Assembly: GCA_021851405.1 (NCBI GenBank)
Contig: JAJZDW010000001.1
Span: 1-64,000 of the forward strand
Direction of reading: 5' to 3'
DNA length: 64,000 bases
Source: Pseudomonadota bacterium
GTDB lineage: Bacteria; Pseudomonadota; Gammaproteobacteria; Steroidobacterales; Steroidobacteraceae
Shown here: positions 8,736 through 17,855 of the stretch, in pieces
How positions within the stretch are numbered: the stretch's first letter is position 1
How the letters are laid out: each line of letters starts with the position of its first letter
The notes under the pieces: model-generated
Databases searched by the model: none
Told to the model about the DNA's origin: nothing
The model's input: the letters and a program-made list of their open reading frames with translations, nothing else
Translations under genes and position numbers: made by a program

Positions 8736-9794
8736 TTAGACGCTCGCGTTCAGCGAGAGATACAACCCGTTCTGAGCGGGCAGTGACGCGATCGCGCCAA
8801 GACGTGCGTAGGCGGCCGTGATGGAGACGGATTTCGCGGGGCAATAGGCAAGAAATATGTCCTGCCAATCACTCGTTCGGCTGACGGCGTCGCCGAGCGC
8901 GTTATCGCCGACGAGCTGATTCTGCGGCATCGCCCTGAATTCATAGCCCACCGCCATGGTTCGCGTGATGAACTGGGCGATGGAGAAGGCGGGCTCCAGA
9001 TGATAGCGATCGCGAAATGCGCCATTGCGACCGAGCCCACCGAATCCGATCCGCCCGTTTTGATTCGCGGCGGTGAAATTCAAGTTGAAATCGATGCACG
9101 TATAACGGCCAAAGAGTCCATCGAGATACCGCTTGCTTGCCGAAACGTAGAATGTGCTGCCGTTGGGCCGAGCACCGAGCGCCCGGAGGGTCGCTGAGTT
9201 GTCGTTCTGATGGTAGTGAACCCGCACCGATACCTCCGGCAGCAGAGTCCCCTGGGTCTAAGACACTGTTGCCGAAGTGCCTGACCTTCAGGCCGATGAT
9301 GTCCTGACTCACGATATCGTTGGCACCAACTGCAGGGGCGCCGGCAGCCCTGATACGGGCGCACCGAACAACCCGGCGATCGCGCCGTCACGTTGTGCCC
9401 CGGTGCTGCCCAGACTGAAGTCTTGCCGGGCGTAGGAGAGCTCGGCGCGGTCGAACAATCCAATCGCTGCCCCGTACGCGTTCAATTTGAAATTCGGCGA
9501 CGTGAGATGCGTATAAAAGGCCGATCCGCCGATCGGTCTGTCGGCTCCATAGCCGGCGATCACGGCCCACGGGTTGATGCCGCCGCCGGCCGAGCCATCC
9601 ATCGCCGTGACCGCACCGGTTGCCGTCAGACGGCCGGCACCCAGGAGGTCGGTGCCGGCTCGGGCGCTGGCGCTGCAGACGAATGCGCCCGCAACGCCTA
9701 CGGCGTACGGCCGCGAGACGCGCCGCCGTAGGCGCGGACTCTCGCAGAGGATGTGGTCAGCTCGCGATCGCTGCGTGGTTCGAAGGGATTTCAT
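8736..9794 (-). pseudogene. DUF3034 family outer-membrane-like protein, two frameshifts
   Basis: Three frames together rebuild one DUF3034 protein. The first part has a leader, then GAGRLTATGAVTAMDGSAGG, INPWAVIAGYG and LFDRAELSYARQDFSLGST, but runs into TGA at 9309-9311. The middle, SQDIIGLKVRHFGNSVLD, is in a second frame. From about 9250 onward the third frame continues VRVHYHQNDNSATLRALG, TFYVSASKRYLDGLF and the C-terminus QNGLYLSLNASV. The shifts fall in about 9320-9400 and 9240-9258. The family is a predicted beta-strand-rich envelope protein of unknown function. It is immediately upstream of, and co-directional with, the broken haemoglobin gene. Confidence 0.8.
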
Positions 9795-10176
9795 GCGCCG
9801 GCCGTCCGCTCAGTGATTCAGAATCGACTCGGAACGTCCAGGCGCGGGCGTTCGCGCACCCCTGGAGGAAATGCGCGACACAGCACCCTGCGCCGCACGG
9901 CTGGACCGCGGTCGGCACCGTCGCACACGTTCTTCGCTCTGCAGAGACGAGCGAAGGTGCCCGCCGGATGCAGGCCGAGGAGGTTTTCTGCCCAAGCGTA
10001 TCGGCGCCGGCTGATCTGCGCACCCGTGGCGGCGAATCTGACGCGAGAGGCTTGCGCGCTCGATTCTCGGCAGTCCAAACTGGGGGGACGCACACGCGAT
10101 GCGCCCGACGGTGGGGGCTTGACAGCCCTCAGGCCCTCGAGGATGGCGCGACCCGTCTTATCGAGTATCTCTCACC
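9795..10176. other. Intergenic region upstream of polA
   Basis: These 382 bases separate the divergent DUF3034 pseudogene and polA. TTGACA occurs at 10119-10124, but I find no convincing -10 hexamer at 16-18 bases from it. Open frames here have no family features. I see no RNA gene or repeat. Confidence 0.5.
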
Positions 10177-12927
10177 ATGTCCGAATCTGTTCAGCTCGCC
10201 CTCATCGACGGCTCGTCCTACTTGTATCGGGCGTTTCACGCCCTGCCGCCGCTCACCACTTCGCACGGGGACTCGACCGGTGCGATGCTCGGGGTGCTGA
10301 ACATGATCGCCAAGCTGCGCAAGGAGCATGCGCCGCAACGGCTCGCGGTGGTGTTCGATGCACCCGGCAGAACGTTCCGCGACGAGCTGTTCGAGGCCTA
10401 CAAGGCGAATCGCCCGGCCATGCCACAGGAGCTGCGCGGGCAAATCGCACCGCTGCTGAAGATCATCGAGGCGCAGGGATTGCCGCTGCTGCGCATCGAG
10501 GGGGTCGAGGCCGACGACGTCATCGGCACGCTCGCGCGCCGCGCGGCTGACGCCGGCGAGCGCGTCCTGATCTCCACCGGTGACAAGGACATGGCGCAGT
10601 TGGTCAATGAGTCGATCACGCTGATCAACACCATGAACAACACCATGCTCGACCGCGAGGGCGTCAAGGCGAAATTCGGCGTCACTCCGGCGCAGATCAT
10701 CGACTACCTGGCGCTCGCCGGAGACAGTTCGGACAACATCCCGGGCATCGAGATGGTCGGCCCGAAGACCGCCGCGAAGCTGCTCGGGGAATACGGCTCG
10801 CTGGAGAACCTGGTGCAACATGCCGAGGCGGTTCGCGGCAAGGTCGGGGAGAACCTGCGCGCGGGTCTGGAGACGCTCGAGCTGTCGCGCAAGCTCGCCA
10901 CGATCCGCACCGACGTGCCGCTGCCGCTCGGGCCGCAGGCGCTGGAGCCGAGCCCGGCCGACACCGCGCAGCTGCGCGAGCTGTACGAGCGCTACGAGCT
11001 GCGCGCCCTGCTGCGCCAGCTGGACGGACCCGACGCCGAAGCGGCGCCCGCCCACCGCGCGGCCGCCGTGGCGCACGAGACGGACCCACCCGCGGCCCCG
11101 CACCCGGCACGCACGGTCGAGCGCCGCTACCAGACCATTCTCACGCAGGCCGATTTGCAGCACTGGCTGCACAAGCTGCGCGCCGCTGAGCTCATCGCCT
11201 TCGACGCCGAGACCACGAGTCTCGATTACATGCAGGCCAGGATCGTTGGCGTCTCCTTCAGCGTGGCGCCCGGCGAGGCGGCGTATGTCCCGCTGGCGCA
11301 TACCTATGAGGGCGCGCCCACTCAACTTCCACTCGAGGCGACGCTCGCGGCGCTGCGGCCGCTGCTCGAGGATGAGCACTGCGCCAAACTCGGCCACCAC
11401 TTGAAGTACGACGCCCACGTGCTGGCCAATCACGGCATCGAGCTCGCCGGAATGCGCTACGACAGCATGCTCGAGTCGTACGTGTGGGACAGCGTCGCGA
11501 CGCGGCACGACATGGATTCCGTGGCGCGCAAGTACCTGGGGATCGAGACCATCCACTACGAAGACGTCGCCGGCAAAGGCGCCAAGGCGATGGCGTTCGG
11601 CGAGGTCCCGCTGGAGCGCGCCGCCGAATACGCCGCGGAGGACGCCGACGTCACGTTGCAGCTGCACCAGTGCCTGTGGCCGAAGATCGCGGCCGTTCCG
11701 GCGCTGCAGCGACTGTATGAGGACATCGAACAGCCGCTTGTTCCGGTGCTGCTGCGCATGGAGCGCACCGGCGTGCTCATCGACCGCGACCGCCTCGTGG
11801 CGCAGAGCGGTGAGCTCGCGCACCGGCTCGCTGAGCTCACCGAGCAGGCGCACGCCGAGGCCGGCACGTCCTTCAACATCGACTCCCCGAAACAGCTGCA
11901 GCAGGTTCTGTTCGAACAACTGAAGCTGCCCGTGCTGCGCAAGACCCCGAAGGGTCAGCCCTCGACCGCCGAGGACGTGCTCGAGGAGCTCTCGGGCGAC
12001 TACCCGTTGCCGCGCACCGTGCTCGAATACCGCGCGCTCGCGAAGTTGAAATCGACCTACACCGAGAGACTGCCGGAGCTGATCAACGGGAGCACCGGCC
12101 GGATCCACACGTCGTATCACCAGGCCGTGGCCCAGACCGGGCGGCTCTCCTCCACCGATCCGAACCTGCAGAACATCCCGGTGCGCACGCCCGAGGGGCG
12201 GCGGATCCGCCAGGCGTTCATCGCCCCGGCGGGGCATGTGCTGCTGGCGGCGGATTACTCGCAGATTGAGCTGCGCATCATGGCGCACCTCTCGGGCGAC
12301 GCAGGACTGCTCAGTGCATTCGACGCCGATCGCGACGTGCATCAGGCGACCGCCGCGGAGGTGTTCGCCACGCCGCTCGAGGCGGTCACCCCCGAGCAGC
12401 GGCGCCTCGCCAAAACCATCAACTTTGGGCTGATCTACGGCATGTCGGCCTTTGGGCTGTCGCGCCAGCTCGGCATCGAGCGCACCGCGGCGCAACGCTA
12501 CGTCGAGCGCTACTTCGAGCGCTATCCCGGGGTACGCCGCTTCATGGACGAGACCCGCGCCCAGGCGCGCGAACAGGGGTACGTCCAGACCGTGTTCGGC
12601 CGGCGGCTGTACCTTCCGGACATCCGCTCCGGCAACACGCAGATCCGCCAGTATGCCGAGCGCAGCGCCATCAACGCCCCGATGCAGGGCACCGCTGCGG
12701 ACATCATCAAGCGAGCGATGATCGCGGTGGATGCGTGGTGTCGTGAGCACCACGGGCAGGCACGCCTGATCATGCAAGTGCACGATGAGCTGGTGCTGGA
12801 AGTGGCGCAGACCCACATGGCGGCGGTGCGCGAGGCCGTCCGCCGCTGCATGAACGACGCGGCGAGTCTGCGCGTACCGCTGCGCGTGGAGATCGGAACC
12901 GGCGTCAACTGGGACGAGGCGCACTGA
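10177..12927 (+). CDS. polA: DNA polymerase I
   Basis: This 916-residue enzyme has all three domains. The 5' nuclease occupies about residues 1-290, with FDAPGRTFRDEL and the acidic cluster around GVEADDVIGTLARR and SGDKD-like STGDKD. The 3'-5' exonuclease begins near 320 and keeps its first acidic pair D343/E345 (FDAETTS). The polymerase has motif A DYSQIELR (Asp693), the O-helix RRLAKTINFGLIYGMSAFGL and motif C VHDEL at about 868-872. Proofreading should thus be active. It repairs DNA and removes RNA primers. A small-RNA candidate and convergent engB follow, the arrangement that flanks Spot 42 in Escherichia coli. Confidence 0.98.
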   Translation: MSESVQLALIDGSSYLYRAFHALPPLTTSHGDSTGAMLGVLNMIAKLRKEHAPQRLAVVFDAPGRTFRDELFEAYKANRPAMPQELRGQIAPLLKIIEAQGLPLLRIEGVEADDVIGTLARRAADAGERVLISTGDKDMAQLVNESITLINTMNNTMLDREGVKAKFGVTPAQIIDYLALAGDSSDNIPGIEMVGPKTAAKLLGEYGSLENLVQHAEAVRGKVGENLRAGLETLELSRKLATIRTDVPLPLGPQALEPSPADTAQLRELYERYELRALLRQLDGPDAEAAPAHRAAAVAHETDPPAAPHPARTVERRYQTILTQADLQHWLHKLRAAELIAFDAETTSLDYMQARIVGVSFSVAPGEAAYVPLAHTYEGAPTQLPLEATLAALRPLLEDEHCAKLGHHLKYDAHVLANHGIELAGMRYDSMLESYVWDSVATRHDMDSVARKYLGIETIHYEDVAGKGAKAMAFGEVPLERAAEYAAEDADVTLQLHQCLWPKIAAVPALQRLYEDIEQPLVPVLLRMERTGVLIDRDRLVAQSGELAHRLAELTEQAHAEAGTSFNIDSPKQLQQVLFEQLKLPVLRKTPKGQPSTAEDVLEELSGDYPLPRTVLEYRALAKLKSTYTERLPELINGSTGRIHTSYHQAVAQTGRLSSTDPNLQNIPVRTPEGRRIRQAFIAPAGHVLLAADYSQIELRIMAHLSGDAGLLSAFDADRDVHQATAAEVFATPLEAVTPEQRRLAKTINFGLIYGMSAFGLSRQLGIERTAAQRYVERYFERYPGVRRFMDETRAQAREQGYVQTVFGRRLYLPDIRSGNTQIRQYAERSAINAPMQGTAADIIKRAMIAVDAWCREHHGQARLIMQVHDELVLEVAQTHMAAVREAVRRCMNDAASLRVPLRVEIGTGVNWDEAH

Positions 12928-13319
12928 GCGAGGCCCTCCCCGCTCAGGGGACGGGCTCGATCGCGATGCAGAGATCCTGGACTCGGTGGACTCCCGGATG
13001 CCGTGGCGTAGGCCTTCGCGGCCGCTGCCGGAGTCCGTCACGCCGCCCAACGGTGCGACCGCCGTGGAGATCGGCCCGGGGGTCAGCCCGACCACGCCCC
13101 ATTTGAGTGCTTCGGCGCCGCAGCACAGCGCCCGATCCGGCCTCGATCCCGCGGCCACCGACGGACGCCCGCCTCCGCAGCCGGTGGGGACACAGGTGCG
13201 CGGGGTTTCACAGCCTCCTCGCCATAGCTGCCCCCGCACGCCGGGTCGCGTTCAAGCGCGCACCCTCAGAGTAGAGCTCGAGCGTGGCCGTGATGCCAAG
13301 GCGAGATGATCGGGCCCCG
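12928..13319. other. Non-coding stretch between polA and the sRNA promoter
   Basis: No protein-like frame is visible in these roughly 390 bases: a 107-codon frame at 12986-13309 is Arg/Pro-rich, has no ribosome site and resembles nothing known. It probably holds the polA 3' end and the upstream part of the sRNA promoter. Confidence 0.5.
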
Positions 13320-13347
13320 GGAACTTTGCGTCACGGAGCGACTCCAA
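13320..13347 (+). promoter_or_regulatory. SigmaE/AlgU-type promoter of the polA-engB sRNA
   Basis: GGAACTT at 13320-13326 is a perfect -35 for RpoE/AlgU-type sigma factors. After exactly 16 bases comes TCCAA at 13343-13347, one change from the -10 TCAAA. The start would fall near 13353-13355, at the foot of the first RNA hairpin. In Pseudomonas the ErsA sRNA in the same genomic position is AlgU-dependent, as I recall. The assignment here rests on the match and its placement. Confidence 0.7.
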
Positions 13348-13353
13348 CTGATC

Positions 13354-13462
13354 GAGTGCTTCGGCACTCCCCGCTTCCCTCCCTGAGCGGGTTAAACCCG
13401 GTTCACACGAGACCTGTGCCGGGTTGGTCTGCCCCGATGGCCAGTGGCCATCGGGGTCTTTT
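13354..13462 (+). ncRNA. Candidate small regulatory RNA in the polA-engB gap (Spot 42/ErsA position)
   Basis: A predicted RNA of about 110 nt starts just after a sigmaE-like promoter and folds into four consecutive hairpins. Stem 1 is GAGTGC-TTCG-GCACTC (13354-13369). Stem 2 is CCCGCT/AGCGGG (13370-13391) with the C-rich loop TCCCTCCCTG. Stem 3 is AACCCGG/CCGGGTT (13395-13425), extended by CACA/TGTG around the loop CGAGACC. Stem 4 is a textbook terminator, CCCCGATGGCC-AGT-GGCCATCGGGG (13432-13456), followed by TCTTTT. The C-rich loop could pair with G-rich ribosome sites, as in sRNAs that block translation. Position matches spf of enterics and ersA of Pseudomonas; the sequence itself I do not recognise. 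Confidence 0.72.
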
Positions 13463-14069
13463 AACCCCCTGATTTCACGTCTTCGGCCGGCTCGCGCGCC
13501 TCCAGCCAGGCTAAGAGGGTGCGTTGTGCCTGCTCGACCCCATCGCCGCTGTGCGCGGAGAAGAGCTGCACCGTGGCCTGCGGGCCGAGCGCGCCGGCCG
13601 CAGCGGCCAGCACCCGGCGCGCCTCGTTGCGGCTGAGCTTGTCGCACTTCGAGAGCAGCACGTGGACGCGCCGCCCGGCGGCCCACTCGATGAGCACCTC
13701 GTCGCCGGCGCCGATACCGCGTCGGGCATCGACGATGAGGAAGACGCCACGCAGCGCCGCGCGGCTGCGCAGCGCCTCGATGAGCGCCGGCCAGGTGCGC
13801 CGTTCGCGCTCCGGAGCGCTCGCGTAGCCGTAGCCCGGCAGGTCGACCAGACGTGTGTGCCCTGAAAGCGCGAAGAAATTGATCAGCCGGGTGCGTCCCG
13901 GGGTCTTGCTGGCGCGCGCGAGGCCGTGGTGAGCCACGATGGCGTTGATGGCGCTCGACTTGCCGGAATTGGAACGGCCGGCGAAGGCGACTTCGACGCC
14001 GTGGTCGGCGGGAAATTGCGTGGGCGCGGCCGCGCTGGTCAGAAAACGGGCTTGGGGAAATGGCAGCAT
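13461..14069 (-). CDS. engB: Ribosome biogenesis GTPase EngB (YihA/YsxC)
   Basis: This 202-residue TRAFAC GTPase has the G1 motif GRSNSGKS, a threonine G2 region in KTPGRTRLINFF, G3 DLPGYG and G4 SKCD. It helps assemble the large ribosomal subunit. The ATG at 14069 was preferred because it begins near the family N-terminus (FPQARFLTSA); an ATG five codons earlier is also in frame. The stop codon lies inside the T-tract of the opposite-strand sRNA terminator, so the two transcripts converge tightly. It is divergent from the cytochrome c4 gene, and the 60 bp between carry both promoters. Confidence 0.95.
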   Translation of the reverse strand: MLPFPQARFLTSAAAPTQFPADHGVEVAFAGRSNSGKSSAINAIVAHHGLARASKTPGRTRLINFFALSGHTRLVDLPGYGYASAPERERRTWPALIEALRSRAALRGVFLIVDARRGIGAGDEVLIEWAAGRRVHVLLSKCDKLSRNEARRVLAAAAGALGPQATVQLFSAHSGDGVEQAQRTLLAWLEAREPAEDVKSGG

Positions 14070-14129
14070 GCGCCTAGTGTACAATCCCGTCCTTTCGCGT
14101 CATCGGTCGGATTCCCGAGAGAGCGAACC

Positions 14130-14891
14130 ATGGCGAAAATCCGTCTGCTGCAGTTCGTCCCCACCCTGGTGATGATGTCCACGGCTGCCCTGGCCAGCGC
14201 GGCTGTACCGCCCGCCGCGCCGAAGAGCGCCGCGGCGCCCCCACCTGCGACCGCTGCACCTGCGACCGCTGCACCTGCGACCGCCCAGAGCGGCCCGCCC
14301 GCCGTCACCCCGGATCCGTACACCGACGGCTCGGTGCAGGCCGGGGCGGCCAAGGCAACGATGTGTTTCGCCTGCCACGGCCCGAACGGGAACAGCGTCA
14401 GTCCCGTCTTCCCGCGCCTTGCTGGACAGAACGCGGTGTACATCGTCGAGCAGCTGCACCTGTTCCGAGCGGGCATTCGCCAGAATCCCATGATGTCGGC
14501 CATGGCGGCGGGGCTGACGGACCAGGACATCGACAATCTAGCGGTCTACTTCGCCGCCCAGACGCCAAGCGGCCTGACCGCAGACCCGACGCTCTGGAAG
14601 GCCGGCGAGGCCCTGTACCGCTCCGGGGACCCGAAGCGGCACGTGCCGGCGTGTGCGGCCTGTCACGGCCCCACCGGCGAGGGCAATCCGGCGGCCGGAT
14701 ATCCGGCACTGCGCGCCCAGCAATCCGCCTACGTTCTGGCGCAGCTGCAGGCGTACGCCAGCGGCACCCGCTACAGCGGACCGAACCCGGCCACGGCGGC
14801 CCCCAACAGCATCATGATGTTCACGATTGCCAAGCGACTGAGGCCCGCACAGATGCAGGCGGTGGCCTCATACGTGCAAGGCCTGCGTTGA
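14130..14891 (+). CDS. Cytochrome c4, dihaem, periplasmic
   Basis: The 253-residue protein has a signal peptide (LVMMSTAALASA), an Ala/Pro linker and two class I cytochrome domains. Their haem motifs are CFACH at residues 79-83 and CAACH at 175-179. Methionine ligands lie in MMSAMAAGLTDQD and SIMMFTIAKRL. Cytochrome c4 delivers electrons to terminal oxidases, mainly cbb3 type. The upstream start at 13926 is in frame but lies inside engB antisense and adds no signal peptide, so 14130 was chosen. Two DsbA genes follow on the same strand, an order known from Pseudomonas; thiol oxidation and haem attachment share the periplasm. Confidence 0.93.
   Translation: MAKIRLLQFVPTLVMMSTAALASAAVPPAAPKSAAAPPPATAAPATAAPATAQSGPPAVTPDPYTDGSVQAGAAKATMCFACHGPNGNSVSPVFPRLAGQNAVYIVEQLHLFRAGIRQNPMMSAMAAGLTDQDIDNLAVYFAAQTPSGLTADPTLWKAGEALYRSGDPKRHVPACAACHGPTGEGNPAAGYPALRAQQSAYVLAQLQAYASGTRYSGPNPATAAPNSIMMFTIAKRLRPAQMQAVASYVQGLR
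14243..14284 (+). repeat. 15-bp tandem repeat inside the cytochrome c4 gene
   Basis: ACCTGCGACCGCTGC occurs at 14243-14257 and 14258-14272, then 12 of its bases at 14273-14284. It encodes PATAA repeats in the linker between signal peptide and first haem domain. Because the unit is a multiple of three, copy number can change without breaking the frame. Confidence 0.9.
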
Positions 14892-14920
14892 ACGGAACCC
14901 CCCAAGGAGAATTGCATCCC

Positions 14921-15733
14921 ATGATCCGCCAGCTCGCATTGTCCACCGCGCTCGCCCTCGCTCTGTGCGCCTGCAGTTCGCACCAGGCGCCGGCGCCGCA
15001 GACCAGCAGCAGCGCGCCGACCGCCGGCACGACCTCTGGCGCAGGCGGCGGATCATCGGCTTCCGGTACAGCCGCCTCGAGCGCCGCGGCGGCGGCGAAC
15101 ACCCCGCTCGCGCTGCCGACCAGCAGTGAGTGGCGGCCCGGCATCAATTACAGCGTGATCTCCCCGGCGCAGCCGACCAACGCCCCGCCGGGGAAAGTGC
15201 AGGTCATGGAGGTCTTCTGGCTCGCCTGCCCGCACTGCTACGCCCTCGAGCCGCTCATCGACGCCTGGCGCAAGAGCAAGCCTTCGTACGTACAGTTCGT
15301 GCGCGTGCCGGTGATGTGGGGGCCGGTGCAGCGGGCACATGCGCGGCTGTACTACACGTTCGAAGCGCTCGGCCGGCGCGACCTGGTGGACAAGGCATTT
15401 CAGTACATCCACCAGCTGGAGATGCAGACCAACAGCGAATCGATCATGGTCGGCAGCAGCAAGGGCAACACGCTGCGCATGCAGGAGGCGTTCGCCGCGA
15501 AGAACGGCGTGCCGTCGAGCACATTCGCCGGGGTTTACAATTCCTTCGACGTCAGCACCCGACTGCAGCAGGCCGAGGAAATCAACCAGATCTACGAGAT
15601 CGACAGCGTCCCGACGATCATCATCGACGGTCGCTACAAAACCAACGTGGTCAAGGCCGGCGGGGAGCACAAGCTGATCGACCTGATCAACTTCCTCGCC
15701 CAGTGGGATCACGACCACCAGAGCGCAGGCTGA
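14921..15733 (+). CDS. dsbA: DsbA-type thiol:disulfide oxidoreductase, lipoprotein-like, copy 1
   Basis: This 270-residue protein begins with a signal sequence whose lipobox-like end is ALCAC, followed by about 50 residues of Ala/Ser/Thr/Gly linker. The thioredoxin fold has the active site CPHC at residues 103-106 (FWLACPHCYALEP) and a cis-proline in SVPTIIIDGRY. DsbA oxidises cysteine pairs in exported proteins. A lipid anchor is likely, because the cysteine follows a short hydrophobic leader. AAGGAGAA precedes the ATG by 11 bases. The second DsbA gene begins five bases after this stop and is clearly a paralogue, with VMWGP in both. Confidence 0.9.
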   Translation: MIRQLALSTALALALCACSSHQAPAPQTSSSAPTAGTTSGAGGGSSASGTAASSAAAAANTPLALPTSSEWRPGINYSVISPAQPTNAPPGKVQVMEVFWLACPHCYALEPLIDAWRKSKPSYVQFVRVPVMWGPVQRAHARLYYTFEALGRRDLVDKAFQYIHQLEMQTNSESIMVGSSKGNTLRMQEAFAAKNGVPSSTFAGVYNSFDVSTRLQQAEEINQIYEIDSVPTIIIDGRYKTNVVKAGGEHKLIDLINFLAQWDHDHQSAG

Positions 15734-15737
15734 GCCC

Positions 15738-16457
15738 ATGACTCGCATCCACTCCCGCGGGCTGCGGCTCGCCTCGCTGGCGTTGGTGTTCGCGCTGTGC
15801 GCCGGCCTCGCGTCGGCGGCGCGCGCCGGCGATGTCCCCTCGAGCGCTCGCTGGAAGCCGGGCGTGAACTTCAAGGTGCTCGCCGCGGCGCAGCCGACCA
15901 ATGCGCCGGCCGGCAAGGTGCAGGTGATGGAGTTCTTCTATCTCGCCTGCCCGTACTGCCACGCACTCGAGCCGTACATCACCGCGTGGCGCAAGCACCT
16001 GCCGAACTACGTGCAGTTCGTGCGCACGCCGGTGATGTGGGGGCCGATTCAGGTCGCGGACGCCCGTCTCTACTATTCGCTGGAGGCGGTCGGACGGGGC
16101 GATCTGGTCGACACGGCATTCAACACCCTGCACCAGCTCGAGAGCGCTGCCGGCGGTGATGAGAACGTCATGATGGGCAGCAGCCGCAGCAAGACGTTTG
16201 CGCTGCAGCTGGCCTTCGTCGAGCGGCACGGAGTGTCCGCCGGCGCGTACGGCACAGCGTTCAATTCCTTCGACGTGCACGTCGAGATGGATCGGGCGCG
16301 CGAGCTCGGCAAGCTCTACGAGGTGATGCACACCCCGACGATCATCGTCGACGGGCGCTATCGCACCGATCCGGGCAAAGCCGGGGGCAACCAGCAGCTG
16401 ATCGACCTGATCAACTTCCTCACCCGCTGGGATCACGAACACCCGCACGCCGGCTGA
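15738..16457 (+). CDS. dsbA: DsbA-type thiol:disulfide oxidoreductase, copy 2
   Basis: This 239-residue periplasmic protein has a conventional signal peptide (ALVFALCAGLASAARA), no long linker and the active site CPYC at residues 71-74. The cis-proline is in HTPTIIVDGRY. It shares long stretches with the preceding copy, including AAQPTNAP-like openings, VMEVFW/VMEFFY, YVQFVR and VMWGP, so a tandem duplication is evident. The central residues differ, PH in copy 1 and PY here, which in DsbA proteins alters redox potential. One copy looks lipid-anchored and the other soluble, so they may serve different sites. Confidence 0.92.
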   Translation: MTRIHSRGLRLASLALVFALCAGLASAARAGDVPSSARWKPGVNFKVLAAAQPTNAPAGKVQVMEFFYLACPYCHALEPYITAWRKHLPNYVQFVRTPVMWGPIQVADARLYYSLEAVGRGDLVDTAFNTLHQLESAAGGDENVMMGSSRSKTFALQLAFVERHGVSAGAYGTAFNSFDVHVEMDRARELGKLYEVMHTPTIIVDGRYRTDPGKAGGNQQLIDLINFLTRWDHEHPHAG

Positions 16458-16492
16458 GCCGGCGCGCGGGACGCCGCGCAGCGCCGAGGACC

Positions 16493-17830
16493 TCAGAGGA
16501 TGTAGCGGCTGAGATCCTCGTCCTTGGCCAGGGTACCGAGCTGCGCATCGACGTACTTCGCGTCGATGAGCATCTCGCGTCCGGGCTGCTCGGAGGCGTC
16601 GAAGGACACCGACTCCAGCAGCCGCTCCATCACCGTATGCAGCCGCCGCGCGCCGATGTTCTCGGTGCGCTCGTTGACCTGGAAGGCAATCTCCGCGATC
16701 CGCTGCACGCCCTCTGCGGTGAACTTCACCCCCACCCCTTCGGTATTCATCAGCGCGGCGTACTGCTCGGTGAGTGAGGCGTCCGGCTCGGTGAGGATGC
16801 GCACGAAATCACCGACCTTGAGTGAGTCGAGCTCCACGCGGATCGGCAGCCGGCCCTGCAACTCCGGGATCAGATCCGAGGGCTTGGAGAGACTGAAGGC
16901 GCCCGAGGCGATGAACAGCACGTGATCGGTCTTCATTGGACCGTACTTGGTGGTCACGGTCGAGCCTTCCACGAGCGGCAGCAGGTCGCGCTGCACCCCC
17001 TCGCGCGAGACGTCCGCGCCCATCGTTTCCTGGCGGCGCGTCACTTTGTCGATCTCGTCGATGAACACGATCCCGTTCTGCTCGGCGTTGGCGAGTGCCT
17101 GGATCTTCAGCTCCTCCTCATTGATGAGCTTGCCGGCCTCTTCCTCGAGCAACAGCTTCAGTGCGTCACTCACCTTGACCTTGCGGTTGTGCGTGCGACT
17201 GCCGCCGAGGTTCTGGAACATCGACTGCAGCTGTTGCTGCATCTCCTCCATACCGGGCGGCGCCATGATTTCCACGCCCATCGGGGCGGCGCGCAATTCG
17301 ATCTCGATTTCGCGCTCGGCGAGCTCCCCGGCCCGCAGCATGCGCCGGAACTTCTCGCGCGTCTCGGCGTCACGCGGTTGCGCGGGCTCATCCGTGGAGA
17401 ACCCGAGCATGCGCGGCTTTGGCAGGAGCGCATCGAGCACGCGTTCCTCGGCCGCTTCCGCGGCACGCTGACGCACTTTGTCCATCTCCTGCTCGCGCGT
17501 CATCTTGACGGCGACGTCCGCGAGTTCCTTCACGATGGACTCGACGTCGCGTCCGACGTATCCGACTTCAGTGAACTTGGTGGCCTCGACCTTCACGAAC
17601 GGCGCATTCGCAAGACGTGCCAGGCGGCGAGCGATCTCGGTCTTGCCGACACCGGTCGGGCCGATCATGAGGATATTCTTCGGCGTAATCTCCTGGCGCA
17701 GCGGCTCGCCGACCTGCATGCGCCGCCACCGGTTGCGCAACGCAATGGCGACGGCGCGCTTGGCGGCATCCTGCCCGACGATGTGCTTGTCGAGCTCCTG
17801 TACGATTTCGCGGGGAGTAAGCGATGACAT
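16493..17830 (-). CDS. hslU: HslU, ATPase subunit of the HslUV protease
   Basis: This 445-residue AAA+ unfoldase starts with [18 protein letters not shown] and the P-loop GPTGVGKT at residues 57-64. Walker B is [12 protein letters not shown], and between them lies the long I-domain. The C-terminus [12 protein letters not shown] matches the tail that docks into HslV and opens the protease. Length is as expected. It is the last gene of a minus-strand cluster, 25 bases after hslV. The complex degrades regulators and misfolded proteins in the cytoplasm. I could not find a clear sigma32 promoter for hslVU. Confidence 0.98.
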   Translation of the reverse strand: MSSLTPREIVQELDKHIVGQDAAKRAVAIALRNRWRRMQVGEPLRQEITPKNILMIGPTGVGKTEIARRLARLANAPFVKVEATKFTEVGYVGRDVESIVKELADVAVKMTREQEMDKVRQRAAEAAEERVLDALLPKPRMLGFSTDEPAQPRDAETREKFRRMLRAGELAEREIEIELRAAPMGVEIMAPPGMEEMQQQLQSMFQNLGGSRTHNRKVKVSDALKLLLEEEAGKLINEEELKIQALANAEQNGIVFIDEIDKVTRRQETMGADVSREGVQRDLLPLVEGSTVTTKYGPMKTDHVLFIASGAFSLSKPSDLIPELQGRLPIRVELDSLKVGDFVRILTEPDASLTEQYAALMNTEGVGVKFTAEGVQRIAEIAFQVNERTENIGARRLHTVMERLLESVSFDASEQPGREMLIDAKYVDAQLGTLAKDEDLSRYIL

Positions 17831-17855
17831 GGCGATAGGGCTCTGCGGGCGCGCC

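Noticed and set aside
10119-10124. TTGACA upstream of polA as a promoter
   Set aside because: No acceptable -10 hexamer at normal spacing.
10129-13239. A 1036-codon frame antisense to polA
   Set aside because: Same cause: low-complexity Arg/His/Gly-rich shadow of a certain gene.
12986-13309. A 107-codon frame between polA and the sRNA
   Set aside because: No ribosome site, Arg/Pro-rich, no resemblance to any family.
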